This document shows, piece after piece, positions 18,283-28,759 of a stretch of 64,000 bases of DNA (position 1 is its first letter; each line of letters begins with the position of its first letter). A program made the position numbers and the translations under genes. The stretch comes from Methylomarinum vadi (GTDB lineage: Bacteria > Pseudomonadota > Gammaproteobacteria > Methylococcales > Methylomonadaceae), in NCBI RefSeq assembly GCF_000733935.1, contig NZ_JPON01000001.1, positions 434,001 through 498,000 of the forward strand. The letters run 5' to 3'. The notes under the pieces are model-generated. The model was not told where the DNA came from. It did no database searches and was given only the letters and a program-made list of their open reading frames with translations.

Positions 18283-18789
18283 CTATCTGTTGCGGTTGAA
18301 ACGTTCCCCATACGTTCGATTGCCTTCCCGGTAATTTCGTCTATTACTGTTGCCTTCGTTATTTCTAGAGAAATTTCGGTTGGTAACGTGTCGATCATAA
18401 GAGCGCCGATCCGAAGAACGTCTCGTTGCCGTAGTCCGGTTGGCATAATGCCGGCGTTGGTCATGGCGGTCTTTGAAGTCGTTCCTGTCGCCGGAGCGCC
18501 TCCGCGCAGTATTGTCGCGACGAGAGTCGAAATGGCGATGATTCCAGTCTTTCCGGTCACGGTATTCTTTACGATTGGATGTGCTCGGATAATAATGCCG
18601 TTTGACGATGGTTTTGTGGACATGGCCGGGGTTGTTGTAATAAACCGGATAGGAACGGTAAGTCGAATAACCGCTGACTCCTCCACCATATCCACCGCCG
18701 TAATATCCGGAATAATAACCGGCATGATGCGCGCAGCCTCCCAGTAGCAATAGCAAGACCGCGAAGATGGGTTTGAATAATCTGTTCAT
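18283..18789 (-). CDS. Arg/Tyr/Gly-rich lipoprotein of unknown function
   Basis: 168 residues, preceded by GGAGGG. The N-terminus MNRLFKPIFAVLLLLLGGCAHH is a lipoprotein signal with lipobox LGGC (C19). A Gly/Tyr stretch (YYSGYYGGGYGGGVSGY) follows, then a highly basic low-complexity tail rich in Arg, Asn, Asp and Ser (RRDNTARRRSGDRNDFKDRHDQ). It is predicted to be an envelope-anchored, intrinsically disordered, positively charged protein. It could bind polyanions such as LPS or nucleic acid, but this is inference. No family is recognised. Confidence 0.75.
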   Translation of the reverse strand: MNRLFKPIFAVLLLLLGGCAHHAGYYSGYYGGGYGGGVSGYSTYRSYPVYYNNPGHVHKTIVKRHYYPSTSNRKEYRDRKDWNHRHFDSRRDNTARRRSGDRNDFKDRHDQRRHYANRTTATRRSSDRRSYDRHVTNRNFSRNNEGNSNRRNYREGNRTYGERFNRNR

Positions 18790-18998
18790 GATGACTACCC
18801 TCCTGTATTGTTGAATAACAAGATACGTCAGTCATGCTGAATGGGCGGTGAATTGTCGGTCACTGCACCGATGTTGGTGTAATAGAAAAACGGTTATTTC
18901 CTAGCGAAAACCAAGCTGGCGGGAAATACCTTAACAATCAATTGATGGCTCGTGCAGCCGCCATTCGCTAGCGGGTTATCGACTAAAATGCATAAAAG

Positions 18999-21698
18999 TC
19001 ATTTCGGTCGAAACAGCCGAATAATCGACTTCTCCAGTTCGACAAGAATAAAAACCGAGGCCGAAACGCTGATGATCATTTTCCAGGTATGCAAATCTAT
19101 CGCGACCGTTCCGAATAACACTTGCATCGGCTGCCAATAGGTAAATGCCAGTTGAAACAGTCCGAGCAGAATGACCGCCCCCCATAACAGCCGGTTGCCG
19201 AATAAACCCTCAGGACTCAATACGGAGTTGTGTAAATACCGGCTGTTGAATACATAAAACATTTCAAAACACACCAAGGTATTTACGGCGACCGTGCGCG
19301 CTTCTTCGATCGAGGTTCCCAACGACCGTTCCCACAAAAAAAGACCGAACGTACCGCTCACGATAATCAGCGATACGAATAAAATTCGCCAAATCAAAAA
19401 TTTAGAAAGTAAAGGCTCGCCCGGTTCTCTGGGCTTGCGTTGCATGATGTTGCGCTCCGGGGGTTCGAATGCCAGCGTCAGCGCCAGGGTCACGGCTGTT
19501 ATCATATTGACCCACAATATTTGTACCGGCGTGATCGGCAAGATCTTTCCCGTGCTTATTGCCGCTACGATCGTCAAGGCCTCGCCGCCGTTGGTGGGCA
19601 GGATGAAAATGATCGACTTTTTCAGGTTGTCGTAAATTCCGCGTCCTTCCTCCACCGCATGCGCTATGGAAACGAAATTGTCGTCCGCGAGCACCATTTC
19701 ACTCGATTCCTTGGCGACTTCGGTCCCTTTCTTTCCCATCGCCACGCCGACATCGGCGCGTTTCAGGGCAGGAGCGTCATTAACCCCGTCACCGGTCATG
19801 GCAACGGTTTGCCCGTCTGCCTGTAGCGCGGTTACCAGGCGCAGCTTGTTCTCCGGACTGGTTCTGGCAAAGACGTCGCTATTTCGGACGGCGCCTGCGA
19901 GTTCGGCATCGCTCATGTTGTCGATGTCTTTTCCCGTCAACACCGAGCGGCCGCCGATATTGATTTGAGCGGCGATGGCGGCTGCGGTGACGGCGTGGTC
20001 GCCGGTGATCATCTTGACGCGAATACCGGCGTTTTGGCATTCATGCACGGCTTCGATCGCCTCTTTCCGCGGCGGATCGATCATGCCGACAACTCCGAGT
20101 AACGTCAGCCCGGTTTCGATATCTTCGTATTTGAGTTGACTCATTCCGGTATTCTCCGCCTTGAAGGCGACCGCCAATAGCCGTTGACCGCTATCGGCCA
20201 TGGTATGCATGGCTTCGTGCCATTGTTGTACGCTGATCGGCTGGTCTTCGCCATTGTCGCGTTGCAAAGTGCACATGGCCAACACGCGTTCCGGAGCCCC
20301 TTTGACGAAGATAAAAGCATGCCCGCTATGGTCGTGATGCAGGCTGGCCATGTAGCGGTGTTCCGATTCGAACGGAATGATGTCGATCCGCGGCATTTCC
20401 TGCTTAAGTAGATCCGGGTCCAGCATCGCTTTACGGGCCAGCGTCAAGAGAGCGCCTTCGGTGGGGTCGCCGTGAACAAGCCAATTGCCGTTTTTTTGCT
20501 CCAGTCCGGCGTTATTGCACAACGCGCCCGCCCTTATCAACTCGATCAATTGAGGATGGTCGTCCAGCGTGATCGATTGATTTTCCAGCTCGAAGCAGCC
20601 GTGAGGATCGTAGCCCACGCCTTCGACGCCATATCGTTTGCCGTTCGCGAACACCGATCCGACAGTCATTTCGTTGCAGGTCAACGTGCCGGTTTTATCC
20701 GAACAAATTACCGTAACCGAGCCCAGCGTCTCGACTGCGGGCAGGCGGCGGATAATGGCGTTGCGCTTGGCCATGCGCTGTACGCCGATAGCCAGCGTGA
20801 TTGTCATGATTGCCGGGAGTCCTTCCGGAATGGCGGCTACGGCTAGTCCTACCGCGGACATGAATAAATCGGTCAGCGAGGAGTGTTGAACATACCAGCC
20901 ATAGGCAAAGGTGGTCGCGGCCAGCGTGATGATGGCGACGGTCAGCCAACGGCTGAAGCGAGTTATCTGCCTTAGCAACGGGGTGGTCAGCGGCGTAACG
21001 GCGCGCAACATCGAACTGATACGGCCGATTTCGGTACTGTCGCCGGTCGCGACCACGATGCCGGTCGCCGTGCCGTAGGTGACGAATGTCCCTGAATAGG
21101 CCATGCAGAAACGGTCGCCTAAGGCTGCGTTGCTATCGATCGCCTTCATGTTTTTCTCGACCGGCAAGGATTCACCGGTCAACATCGATTCGTCGACCCG
21201 CAGGTTTTTTACCGCCAGCAGGCGCAGGTCGGCAGGGACCTTGTCGCCGCTTTCTATCGTGACGATATCGCCGGGCACTAGTTCCTCCGCTGGAATGAGA
21301 ACGTTTTTGTCGTCCCGCCGCACCATCGCCTGATGGGTAAGCAGGTTGCGAATCGCATCGAGCGCCTTTTCGGCCTTGCCTTCCTGCACAAAACCGATTA
21401 AAGCGTTTATCAAGACCACACCGACAATGACGCCGCTGTCTATCCAGTGTTCGATCGCCGCCGTGATGACTCCGGCAAGCAGCAATACATAGATCAGCAG
21501 ATTGTGAAATTGACTGAAAAAACGTTTGATCGGGCCGCGGCTCGTCATCGCGGTCAACTGATTCGGGCCGAATCGTTGCAGACGATGTTGGGCCTCGCGG
21601 CCGTTCAATCCCTGTTCCGTGCAGTCCAGAGCCTGGCAAACTTTTTCGATTGTGAAGGCATGCCATGGGCGTTGATGAGTTCGATTATGTGTTTTCAT
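18999..21698 (-). CDS. P2-type cation-transporting ATPase (Ca2+-type)
   Basis: About 899 residues from the ATG at 21698 (MKTHNRTHQRPWHAF); a longer in-frame extension reaches 21740. It has the cation-ATPase N-terminus (CQALDCTEQGLNGREAQHRLQRFGPNQL), the actuator loop DESMLTGESLPVEK, the PEGLP motif in membrane helix 4 (AAIPEGLPAIMTITLAIGVQ), the phosphorylation site CSDKTGTLT and the hinge MTGDGVNDAPALKRADVGVAMG. These place it with SERCA/PMR1-like P2 pumps that export Ca2+ or related divalent ions from the cytosol. Substrate is not certain. The C-terminal six helices are complete. It follows the APC permease on the same strand with a 212-bp gap. Confidence 0.9.
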   Translation of the reverse strand: MKTHNRTHQRPWHAFTIEKVCQALDCTEQGLNGREAQHRLQRFGPNQLTAMTSRGPIKRFFSQFHNLLIYVLLLAGVITAAIEHWIDSGVIVGVVLINALIGFVQEGKAEKALDAIRNLLTHQAMVRRDDKNVLIPAEELVPGDIVTIESGDKVPADLRLLAVKNLRVDESMLTGESLPVEKNMKAIDSNAALGDRFCMAYSGTFVTYGTATGIVVATGDSTEIGRISSMLRAVTPLTTPLLRQITRFSRWLTVAIITLAATTFAYGWYVQHSSLTDLFMSAVGLAVAAIPEGLPAIMTITLAIGVQRMAKRNAIIRRLPAVETLGSVTVICSDKTGTLTCNEMTVGSVFANGKRYGVEGVGYDPHGCFELENQSITLDDHPQLIELIRAGALCNNAGLEQKNGNWLVHGDPTEGALLTLARKAMLDPDLLKQEMPRIDIIPFESEHRYMASLHHDHSGHAFIFVKGAPERVLAMCTLQRDNGEDQPISVQQWHEAMHTMADSGQRLLAVAFKAENTGMSQLKYEDIETGLTLLGVVGMIDPPRKEAIEAVHECQNAGIRVKMITGDHAVTAAAIAAQINIGGRSVLTGKDIDNMSDAELAGAVRNSDVFARTSPENKLRLVTALQADGQTVAMTGDGVNDAPALKRADVGVAMGKKGTEVAKESSEMVLADDNFVSIAHAVEEGRGIYDNLKKSIIFILPTNGGEALTIVAAISTGKILPITPVQILWVNMITAVTLALTLAFEPPERNIMQRKPREPGEPLLSKFLIWRILFVSLIIVSGTFGLFLWERSLGTSIEEARTVAVNTLVCFEMFYVFNSRYLHNSVLSPEGLFGNRLLWGAVILLGLFQLAFTYWQPMQVLFGTVAIDLHTWKMIISVSASVFILVELEKSIIRLFRPK

Positions 21699-21910
21699 AA
21701 TGTAGCGAGGGCGGATCAAAAATTTGACCATAATATCCATGCAGCCCGGAAATCAAGTTTTTTCAAATTGAGGACAAATTTGCCCGGCTGATGTAGAGTT
21801 GTTTTCGACATTGGTCTTTTCCCGATACCTTTGACGATGTGGAATGTCTGCAGTGAATTTGCAAAGTCAGCAAGGTGGCGGACGGAAAATGGCGGCATTG
21901 CAAAGATTTT

Positions 21911-23125
21911 TTATCCGGCCAGTTGCAGGACCAACAATCCCAGGCAGGCCAAGAAGCTGAACAGGGGAACGAGGAAGGGGGCACTGAAATGGTTGGCGCG
22001 ATTAATTGTATCCCGCATTTTTATCAGACACAGGCTAAGGCTGATCAGGGCGAAGATCGTCAGAATGACAAAACTGGTCATTTTGGCCAGTTCTGCGATT
22101 GGCAGCCATAGCGCCATTAATAGCAGGATGATGGCGAAAAACACCGTGGCGATGACCGGTGTGCGAGTGGCGCGGTTGATGTTGCCGAAAAGCTTCGGCG
22201 CCACGCCTTTTTCGGCCATGCCGAACAATACCCTGGAACCCATGACGATTTGCACCAATGCGCCGTTCAAGATCGCAATCAGGCTGATCAGGCTGATGAT
22301 GGCGGGCGGAATGTCGCTGTTGGTTTTCAGGATCAGTGCGAACGGCGCCTTGTGCTCGGCTAATTGCGGAATCGGCAAGGTCAAGACGGCTACCAGGGCA
22401 ATCAAAATATAAAACAAGGTCGTGATGAGCAGGGCTAGTAAAATGGCCGGCGGCAGGGTCTTTTCTGGCTCGATGACTTCCTCGGCGACGTTGACCATGT
22501 CCTCGAAGCCGATGAAGGCGTAAAAGGCCAGAAAGGCGCCGAAAATGATATTTTGCCAAACCGGCCAGGAAAGAGGCGGCACTATGTTGGGCCACTGATC
22601 GATAAGCGATGGCAATGAACTGCGGCTGACGAACAAAACCAACACGATGCCGCCGATTTCGATTAGGGTCACCAGACTCGCCACCGTGACCGACAAGGAG
22701 ATGCCGATGATGGCGATCGCGCTGATAAACAATACGAAACCTGTGATGGCCAGGCTTTCGGGAATGACCAAAAATTCAGTGAGATAACCGAAAAAACCGC
22801 GTGCCATGACCCCGGAAGAAACGATGCCGGTGAAAACGATACCCCAGCCGACCAACGCGGTCAGCGATCGAGAATGGAATGCCTGGCTGACATAAACGGC
22901 TTCGCCGGCGCTTTTGGGATAGCGGCTGGATAATTCGGCGTAAGTGAATGCGACCAACGCCGCGATCATGGCCGAGAGCAGAAACGAAAATGGCGCGAAT
23001 TGCCCGCTGAGCGCGGCGATTTCGCCGATTAGCGCATAAATGCCCGCGCCCAGAATCGTTCCTGTCCCGTAGAAGACCAGCAAGGGCAGGGTGATCGCTC
23101 TTTTTAACGTCGTTTTCTGCGCCAT
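21911..23125 (-). CDS. APC superfamily amino acid permease
   Basis: 404 residues from ATG 23125 (MAQKTTLKRAITLPLLVFYGTGTILGAGIYALIGEIAAL), a typical APC helix 1 with the GxGIxxxxG motif. About twelve hydrophobic segments follow, including FLAFYAFIGFEDMVNVAEEVIEPEKTLP, the conserved APC helix 6 region (GFE). Members import amino acids or polyamines by proton or sodium symport; the substrate cannot be told from the sequence. It begins 14 bp after the DUF6494 gene, so the two are probably co-transcribed. Confidence 0.88.
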   Translation of the reverse strand: MAQKTTLKRAITLPLLVFYGTGTILGAGIYALIGEIAALSGQFAPFSFLLSAMIAALVAFTYAELSSRYPKSAGEAVYVSQAFHSRSLTALVGWGIVFTGIVSSGVMARGFFGYLTEFLVIPESLAITGFVLFISAIAIIGISLSVTVASLVTLIEIGGIVLVLFVSRSSLPSLIDQWPNIVPPLSWPVWQNIIFGAFLAFYAFIGFEDMVNVAEEVIEPEKTLPPAILLALLITTLFYILIALVAVLTLPIPQLAEHKAPFALILKTNSDIPPAIISLISLIAILNGALVQIVMGSRVLFGMAEKGVAPKLFGNINRATRTPVIATVFFAIILLLMALWLPIAELAKMTSFVILTIFALISLSLCLIKMRDTINRANHFSAPFLVPLFSFLACLGLLVLQLAG

Positions 23126-23139
23126 AACGACGTTATTCG

Positions 23140-23349
23140 TTATTCCTCGAGGGCGATTTCCCCCTCCACGCAATGCTTGACGATGAGATCGGGTAATTCG
23201 AGCGTCATTTTTACTTCCAAGGTTTCGTCGCCTTGCAAGCGGCCCGACTCAACGGCTTTCATGATGGCGTGTTCGATTTCCCGTTGCGACGAAACGCCGA
23301 CTTGCTTGAGAAATCTTCTGATCTGCATATTCAATACGTCTTCGTTCAT
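23140..23349 (-). CDS. DUF6494 family small protein
   Basis: 69 residues from ATG 23349 (GGAGGT 6 bp upstream): MNEDVLNMQIRRFLKQVGVSSQREIEHAIMKAVESGRLQG and then LEVKMTLELPDLIVKHCVEGEIALEE. This small conserved family has a helical N-terminus and a short beta segment; its function is unknown. It is translated just ahead of the APC permease. Its length is normal for the family. Confidence 0.8.
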   Translation of the reverse strand: MNEDVLNMQIRRFLKQVGVSSQREIEHAIMKAVESGRLQGDETLEVKMTLELPDLIVKHCVEGEIALEE

Positions 23350-23469
23350 GGTAACCTCCACATTGAGTAATCGGTTCAATCGAATCATACGCTTTTAATC
23401 AGTATCGTGCCGCAATTAACTGCACTACCAATTTTTTCAACTCAGTGACATTTTAATGCAGGAGGAGCG

Positions 23470-23952
23470 ATGGTCCGGGAAAGCCAGAGCGATGAAAAAC
23501 CAATTCCATTATTCAAGAACAAGCATTTGCCGCGAGAACGAAAGTTGTCGCCGCGGGGCAGGCAGGCTCAACGTCTGATCAAGCATTATACGGTGATAGC
23601 CGGAGGAACGGGCTTCATTCCGGTTCCGTTGGCCGGTCAGGTTGCGGTCGGCGCTTTGTTGGTTAAACTGCTCAGCGACTTATGCAAGCTTTACGGCGTA
23701 TCGTTCTCGGACCACCAAATCAAAATAACCGTCACCGCCATCCTTGGCGGCGCACATGCCGAGTGGCTCAATCATTATTTGTTGAAATATATTCGGGGCT
23801 ATACTCCGGGCCTCTATTCCGCGGGGTCCTTGTTGTTGCGTCCGGCCGTTTCCGGTTTCCTGGTGTATTACATAGGCAAGCTGTTTCTCGGCCATTTCGA
23901 ATCCGGTGCCTGGGTTCGAGTCAAGGAACAAGGGCTCAAACAATTTCGTTAA
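23470..23952 (+). CDS. DUF697 family membrane-associated protein
   Basis: 160 residues with GGAGGAG 5 bp upstream of ATG 23470. Residues 38-70 (KHYTVIAGGTGFIPVPLAGQVAVGALLVKLLSDLCKLYGVSF) match the DUF697/YcjF hydrophobic hairpin that also ends the GTPase at 45981-47222 (SGAAGAVPVPFVDIPVVTLVQAKMFQTIASLYNY). No GTPase domain is present, so this is the stand-alone membrane module. A basic N-terminus (PRERKLSPRGRQAQRL) precedes it. Function is unknown; association with the inner membrane is likely. Confidence 0.75.
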   Translation: MVRESQSDEKPIPLFKNKHLPRERKLSPRGRQAQRLIKHYTVIAGGTGFIPVPLAGQVAVGALLVKLLSDLCKLYGVSFSDHQIKITVTAILGGAHAEWLNHYLLKYIRGYTPGLYSAGSLLLRPAVSGFLVYYIGKLFLGHFESGAWVRVKEQGLKQFR

Positions 23953-23963
23953 CCGCTCCGTAA

Positions 23964-24407
23964 CTATGTGCCCGGCTTACGCAGCATTTTACGGACTTCG
24001 CCCAGATGGGCCTCTTCCAGTGCAATCAGACGCCGGGCGTATTCCTCCAACATGACGTCGCGGTCGCTGACCAGTTGCAACAACTTCTTATATTCATTCA
24101 GGGCCAACTTTTCATGTTCCAGCGATTCGTTGAGAATATCGCCTATATCGTGGCGATGCGTTTCCAACAACGGTCCGATGCCAAGGGAGGGATGCCCGCC
24201 TAAATGGGTAATCATTTCTCCCGCCTCGTTGGCATGATTGAGCGATTCGGTCGCCTGGCCCCGCATCCACGAGACGATCGGAATCCGGCTGTAACCGAAT
24301 ACCATTAACGCGTAATGGGTATAACGGACCACTCCGGCCAATTCCGTTTCCATGATATTGTTCAATACCGTGATGACGGCATCTTGGTCGATTTCATTGC
24401 TTGTCAT
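23964..24407 (-). CDS. Ferritin-like (bacterioferritin-type) protein
   Basis: 147 residues with GGAGG before ATG 24407. It has the four-helix bundle pattern with metal ligands: ETELAGVVRYTHYALM (E ligand), ESLNHANE (ExxH), LEHEKLALNEYKKLL and ALEEAHLGEVRKML (ExxH). This matches bacterioferritin and Dps-like di-iron families that oxidise and store iron. It is slightly shorter than classic bacterioferritin (about 158 residues) and the Met haem ligand is not obvious, so a non-haem ferritin-like protein is equally possible. It is convergent with the DUF697 gene, 11 bp apart. Confidence 0.8.
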   Translation of the reverse strand: MTSNEIDQDAVITVLNNIMETELAGVVRYTHYALMVFGYSRIPIVSWMRGQATESLNHANEAGEMITHLGGHPSLGIGPLLETHRHDIGDILNESLEHEKLALNEYKKLLQLVSDRDVMLEEYARRLIALEEAHLGEVRKMLRKPGT

Positions 24408-24584
24408 GGCTACCTCCTAGAAAGGGTTGTGGTTGCTGGTTTTCCTATTGGCTCGAGTCATCAGGAAAGCCGGATATAGCTTAAGGCAGCTTCTAATAAT
24501 TCAAAATTTGGCTATTTCGATGTGTGTAAGTTACTGAAAATGTTGGATGGCCAAATTCGCATAACGTTTTTTTTAGATGCTTCC

Positions 24585-24962
24585 TTAATTGTTTAGTCTG
24601 CCGCTACGGCGCAAGCGGCGTTCGACTGTCTGGCGATACAATTTGGAACAGAGCGGACGGATCATTGGCAATGCGATCAGCCAAGCCAGCGGGCGCAGCA
24701 GCGGAACCTTGCGCATTAACAGAATATAGGCATCCAGTTCGGAGACAACGCGTCCATCTTTGTCCTTGACATGCAGTTCCTGCAAGGCCTTGTCCGGATC
24801 GATGCCCAATTGACGCAGCTTCTGTTCCTGGCCGGTGATGTCGACCCAGCACACGTCGCCGCCGGCGATGCCGGCCAGCTTTTCGTAGCTTGTCCGGTCC
24901 CGAACGCAGCGCGGGCAGGCGCCGTCGTAATAAACGCAGATTTTGCCATTCGCCTGATTCAT
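24585..24962 (-). CDS. DCC family (DUF393) thiol-disulfide oxidoreductase-like protein
   Basis: 125 residues. The N-terminus KICVYYDGACPRCVRDRTSYEKL contains the DxxCxxC motif (YDGACPRC) that names the DCC family. The middle ELHVKDKDGRVVSELDAYILLMRKVPLLRPLAWLIALP is also characteristic. Members have a thioredoxin-like fold; physiological partners are generally unknown. It is probably monocistronic, as there are 67 bp to the next upstream minus-strand gene end. Confidence 0.88.
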   Translation of the reverse strand: MNQANGKICVYYDGACPRCVRDRTSYEKLAGIAGGDVCWVDITGQEQKLRQLGIDPDKALQELHVKDKDGRVVSELDAYILLMRKVPLLRPLAWLIALPMIRPLCSKLYRQTVERRLRRSGRLNN

Positions 24963-25029
24963 GCCATTGCCTGTATCGTGGAATTGATCATGGCCCTATT
25001 AGCTGAAGACAACCGTTGCCACGCATCGT

Positions 25030-25737
25030 TCAGTCGGACTTGCCAATGACACGCCGAAAATCAGCCAGCCAATCGTCAAATGGACAGACATAATTGTAGC
25101 CGCACACCGTTTTTAAAGGCCTCTGCCGAACAATTTTGAAGATCGCGTCGGCGCCTTGTCTGGTTTCCAGCTCGGGGCCATACGGATTCAAACGCATGTC
25201 AGGTCCAGGCGGAAAGGCATAGTCGCAAATGAACAACACTTCCCGGTAAATATACAGCGTAAAGCCGGGCGTATGGCCGCCGATGTGATAGGCCAAGACC
25301 TCGTTAAATACGAAATCATGCTCGAATCGTTTATCGATGGGAAAAGAGGTTGCGAGTGGGTTTTCGGCATCCAGGGCATGCAGATACACCTTAGCATGCC
25401 ACAATGCGCGATATTGGTTGGAGGCCCCGAGAAAATGCGGGTGGGTAAACAGGATGGCCTGCACCGGTTCCAGCGTGCGATTATAGGCAGAAGGGCAATC
25501 GATCCATACCGCACTCTGTTCCAGGTCGACACGATAGGCGGCATGTTCCAAACCTAGTTTCGGTTCGGAAAGCAATTGCGTCACGTCGTCGGTGACCCGG
25601 TGAGCGGTCACGCGGTAAATTCGTTCCGCTTCCTCCCAACTGACGAACTGGTCGTGTCGCGCACCGCAAAATGGACAGAATTCCGGCGCTTCGCCGATCA
25701 TGTTATAGCCGCAGGTTTTACAGACCCATTGTTGCAT
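25030..25737 (-). CDS. Rubredoxin-metallo-beta-lactamase-fold fusion protein
   Basis: 235 residues from ATG 25737. Residues 1-35 are a rubredoxin-like zinc or iron knuckle (WVCKTCGYNMIGEAPEFCPFCGA, two CxxC pairs). The rest is a metallo-beta-lactamase fold with ILFTHPHFLGASNQYRALW and YHIGGHTPGFTLYI. The family's HxHxDH motif is altered to HPHFLG, which lacks the Asp and last His. Hydrolase or flavodiiron-like activity is therefore doubtful, although some redox MBL proteins tolerate changes here. The gene is 22 bp downstream of the RibD-C gene, so it is probably co-expressed. Confidence 0.8.
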   Translation of the reverse strand: MQQWVCKTCGYNMIGEAPEFCPFCGARHDQFVSWEEAERIYRVTAHRVTDDVTQLLSEPKLGLEHAAYRVDLEQSAVWIDCPSAYNRTLEPVQAILFTHPHFLGASNQYRALWHAKVYLHALDAENPLATSFPIDKRFEHDFVFNEVLAYHIGGHTPGFTLYIYREVLFICDYAFPPGPDMRLNPYGPELETRQGADAIFKIVRQRPLKTVCGYNYVCPFDDWLADFRRVIGKSD

Positions 25738-25759
25738 ACCCGTACCCCCGATGAAGTTG

Positions 25760-26599
25760 TTATTGTTGCCGGCGCTCTTTATCCAGATCGAACTGCATAA
25801 AAAATTGCCCGGAACCACTGGGAACATCTCGCTGATAGTAAAGCGAGGACAGCTTCATATCGCCGGTATCCAACAAAGGTGGCCCCGTTAGCAGGGTGCG
25901 AAAATCCAGCCCTCCGATCAACTGATGGGTGACGGTTAAATAAAAACGGTCCAATTGCCTCTCCCTGACCACGGTGTCCAACATCCTGGGGCCGGCAATC
26001 AAATAAATGCTGCGGTACCCCAGTTCCCGCAATTGTTCGATTAATGCTCCTCCCTGGACCATGCGGTCTTCGCCCGTTATCAACAGGCGGTAGCCCTGAT
26101 TTTGCCAGTGGCGAATAAGGTCCCTATCGGCATTCCGGCCGGTGGCGATATAGATTGGCTGGCGATTTTCGGCAAGACTGGGATGCATCGGAAAATTCAG
26201 GCTGGCACTGGCGATGACGACCGCCGGTTGCGGCGGCAAACCGTTTTCAAGCCGCCAATTCGCGAATTCGGCATTGCCGACTTGAAGTATATTGCCCAAA
26301 CGTTTTTCACCGAGGGCGCGCATATAACCGCCGTGCGTAATCAAGCAATCGGCCTGGGCATGCAACTCCATGAACAAGCGCAAGTCCGAAGGAGAGGTGA
26401 TGTGTTCGGGAATAAAGGGCGGCGCATTCCTTGCCGCGTCTTCCAGGGCGATACGCCCATCCAGGCTAGAAAGAAAATTGGCATAGACGAAAGGTTCGGC
26501 CGGGCTGCCGAGATTATTGAGGTGCAAGGCGAGATAAAGGCCGCGCAGGGAGACGCTTTCGCTATAGTCGGGATAAAGCCGCAGAAGCGTTTTCGTCAT
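25760..26599 (-). CDS. RibD C-terminal domain (dihydrofolate-reductase-like) protein
   Basis: 279 residues from ATG 26599. The core has FVYANFLSSLDGRIAL (the NxxxSLDGxIA motif), SDLRLFMELHAQADCLITHGGYMRA, and the NADPH-binding end GGALIEQLRELGYRSIYLIAGPRML. It belongs to the RibD_C/DHFR-like reductases that reduce pteridine- or pyrimidinone-type substrates with NADPH. No deaminase domain is present and no other riboflavin gene is nearby, so it is probably a stand-alone reductase of unknown substrate. It precedes the rubredoxin-MBL gene, suggesting a small redox operon. Confidence 0.85.
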   Translation of the reverse strand: MTKTLLRLYPDYSESVSLRGLYLALHLNNLGSPAEPFVYANFLSSLDGRIALEDAARNAPPFIPEHITSPSDLRLFMELHAQADCLITHGGYMRALGEKRLGNILQVGNAEFANWRLENGLPPQPAVVIASASLNFPMHPSLAENRQPIYIATGRNADRDLIRHWQNQGYRLLITGEDRMVQGGALIEQLRELGYRSIYLIAGPRMLDTVVRERQLDRFYLTVTHQLIGGLDFRTLLTGPPLLDTGDMKLSSLYYQRDVPSGSGQFFMQFDLDKERRQQ

Positions 26600-27028
26600 G
26601 ACCAAGACCTCGATTGTTTCAGTGAAAGTTTCACCCAGTGGTCAGATTACCCCGAAATTATGCCGCAGACAATTTTCCCTGTCGTAATGACCAATACTAC
26701 TTGATAAATCGAAAATCAAGGTAACCGTTTTGCACAGTCATTTTATTGCCTTATTTAGCGGTTTGCGCTGGACCAAACGTTAGGGGTTGATACGCAAGGC
26801 CTATTGAAGAAAAGGTCATGAAATATTCCAGGGAAGTGGCAGTGATCAAAAATCGCCATTGCGACGTTCCAGCAGTGGATTAATCCATCGATATCTTCGT
26901 TGCGGGTTAAAGAATGTCGTTGGACAAATTGATGCGTAAAAAAGCATCAGAACCCAGGCAAAAAGGACAAGAGTGACAATGACGCAGGCATGTCCAAGGG
27001 ATAGGTTGGACACGCCGCGCTTTAGTAA
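26600..27028. other. 429-bp intergenic stretch without a recognised gene
   Basis: It lies downstream of serS and upstream of the RibD-C gene, both on the minus strand. Only a weak 5-bp hairpin (GATGC/GCATC, 26931-26948) is visible, with no convincing ORF, tRNA or repeat. It should contain the RibD-C promoter and the serS terminator, but neither stands out. Confidence 0.5.
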
Positions 27029-28309
<1,281 letters not shown>

Positions 28310-28447
28310 TTATGGTTACCTGATTAATAATTGATGGATAATTGACTTTGTTTGGCTGCTGGCCAAATTAAATTGATTGAACTCGGCGGAGCATTAGCCG
28401 TGTGACTTCGCTGTATTTGAGGCGCGCCGAAAAATATGACAATCACG

Positions 28448-28759
28448 TCACGATTGTTCGATGTGCGCCTGGGCGGGCCAGCTGATGATATGCTTTAGTT
28501 CGAGCCGGTTTTTCAGTTTTTCGATCGCTTTCATCACTTTGTCCGTCTCGTCGTAAAATTCGACGATGAGCGGTAATTCTAATGACAAGTTCAGCAGTGT
28601 CGATGTATGAATCTCTTTGGAGACGCCAAAGCCGGCGATGCCTCTGGTGACGGTTGCGCCGAGAATATTTTCCTCGTCGCGCAAAATATCGAGCACCTGG
28701 TTCAAATGGTCATGCCCTTCCAGTGTGTAGACGCGGGCTATCGTGATTTCTTGATTCAT
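28448..28759 (-). CDS. DUF190 family protein linked to CrcB
   Basis: 103 residues from ATG 28759, which overlaps the crcB stop by 4 bp (ATGA). The sequence ARVYTLEGHDHLNQVLDILRDEENILGATVTRGIAGFGVSKEIH is a clear DUF190 (PII-like fold) signature. DUF190 genes are commonly coupled to crcB fluoride channel genes and may regulate the channel or sense fluoride or nucleotide; this is not proven. The upstream in-frame extension of 15 codons lies inside crcB and is unlikely. Confidence 0.9.
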   Translation of the reverse strand: MNQEITIARVYTLEGHDHLNQVLDILRDEENILGATVTRGIAGFGVSKEIHTSTLLNLSLELPLIVEFYDETDKVMKAIEKLKNRLELKHIISWPAQAHIEQS

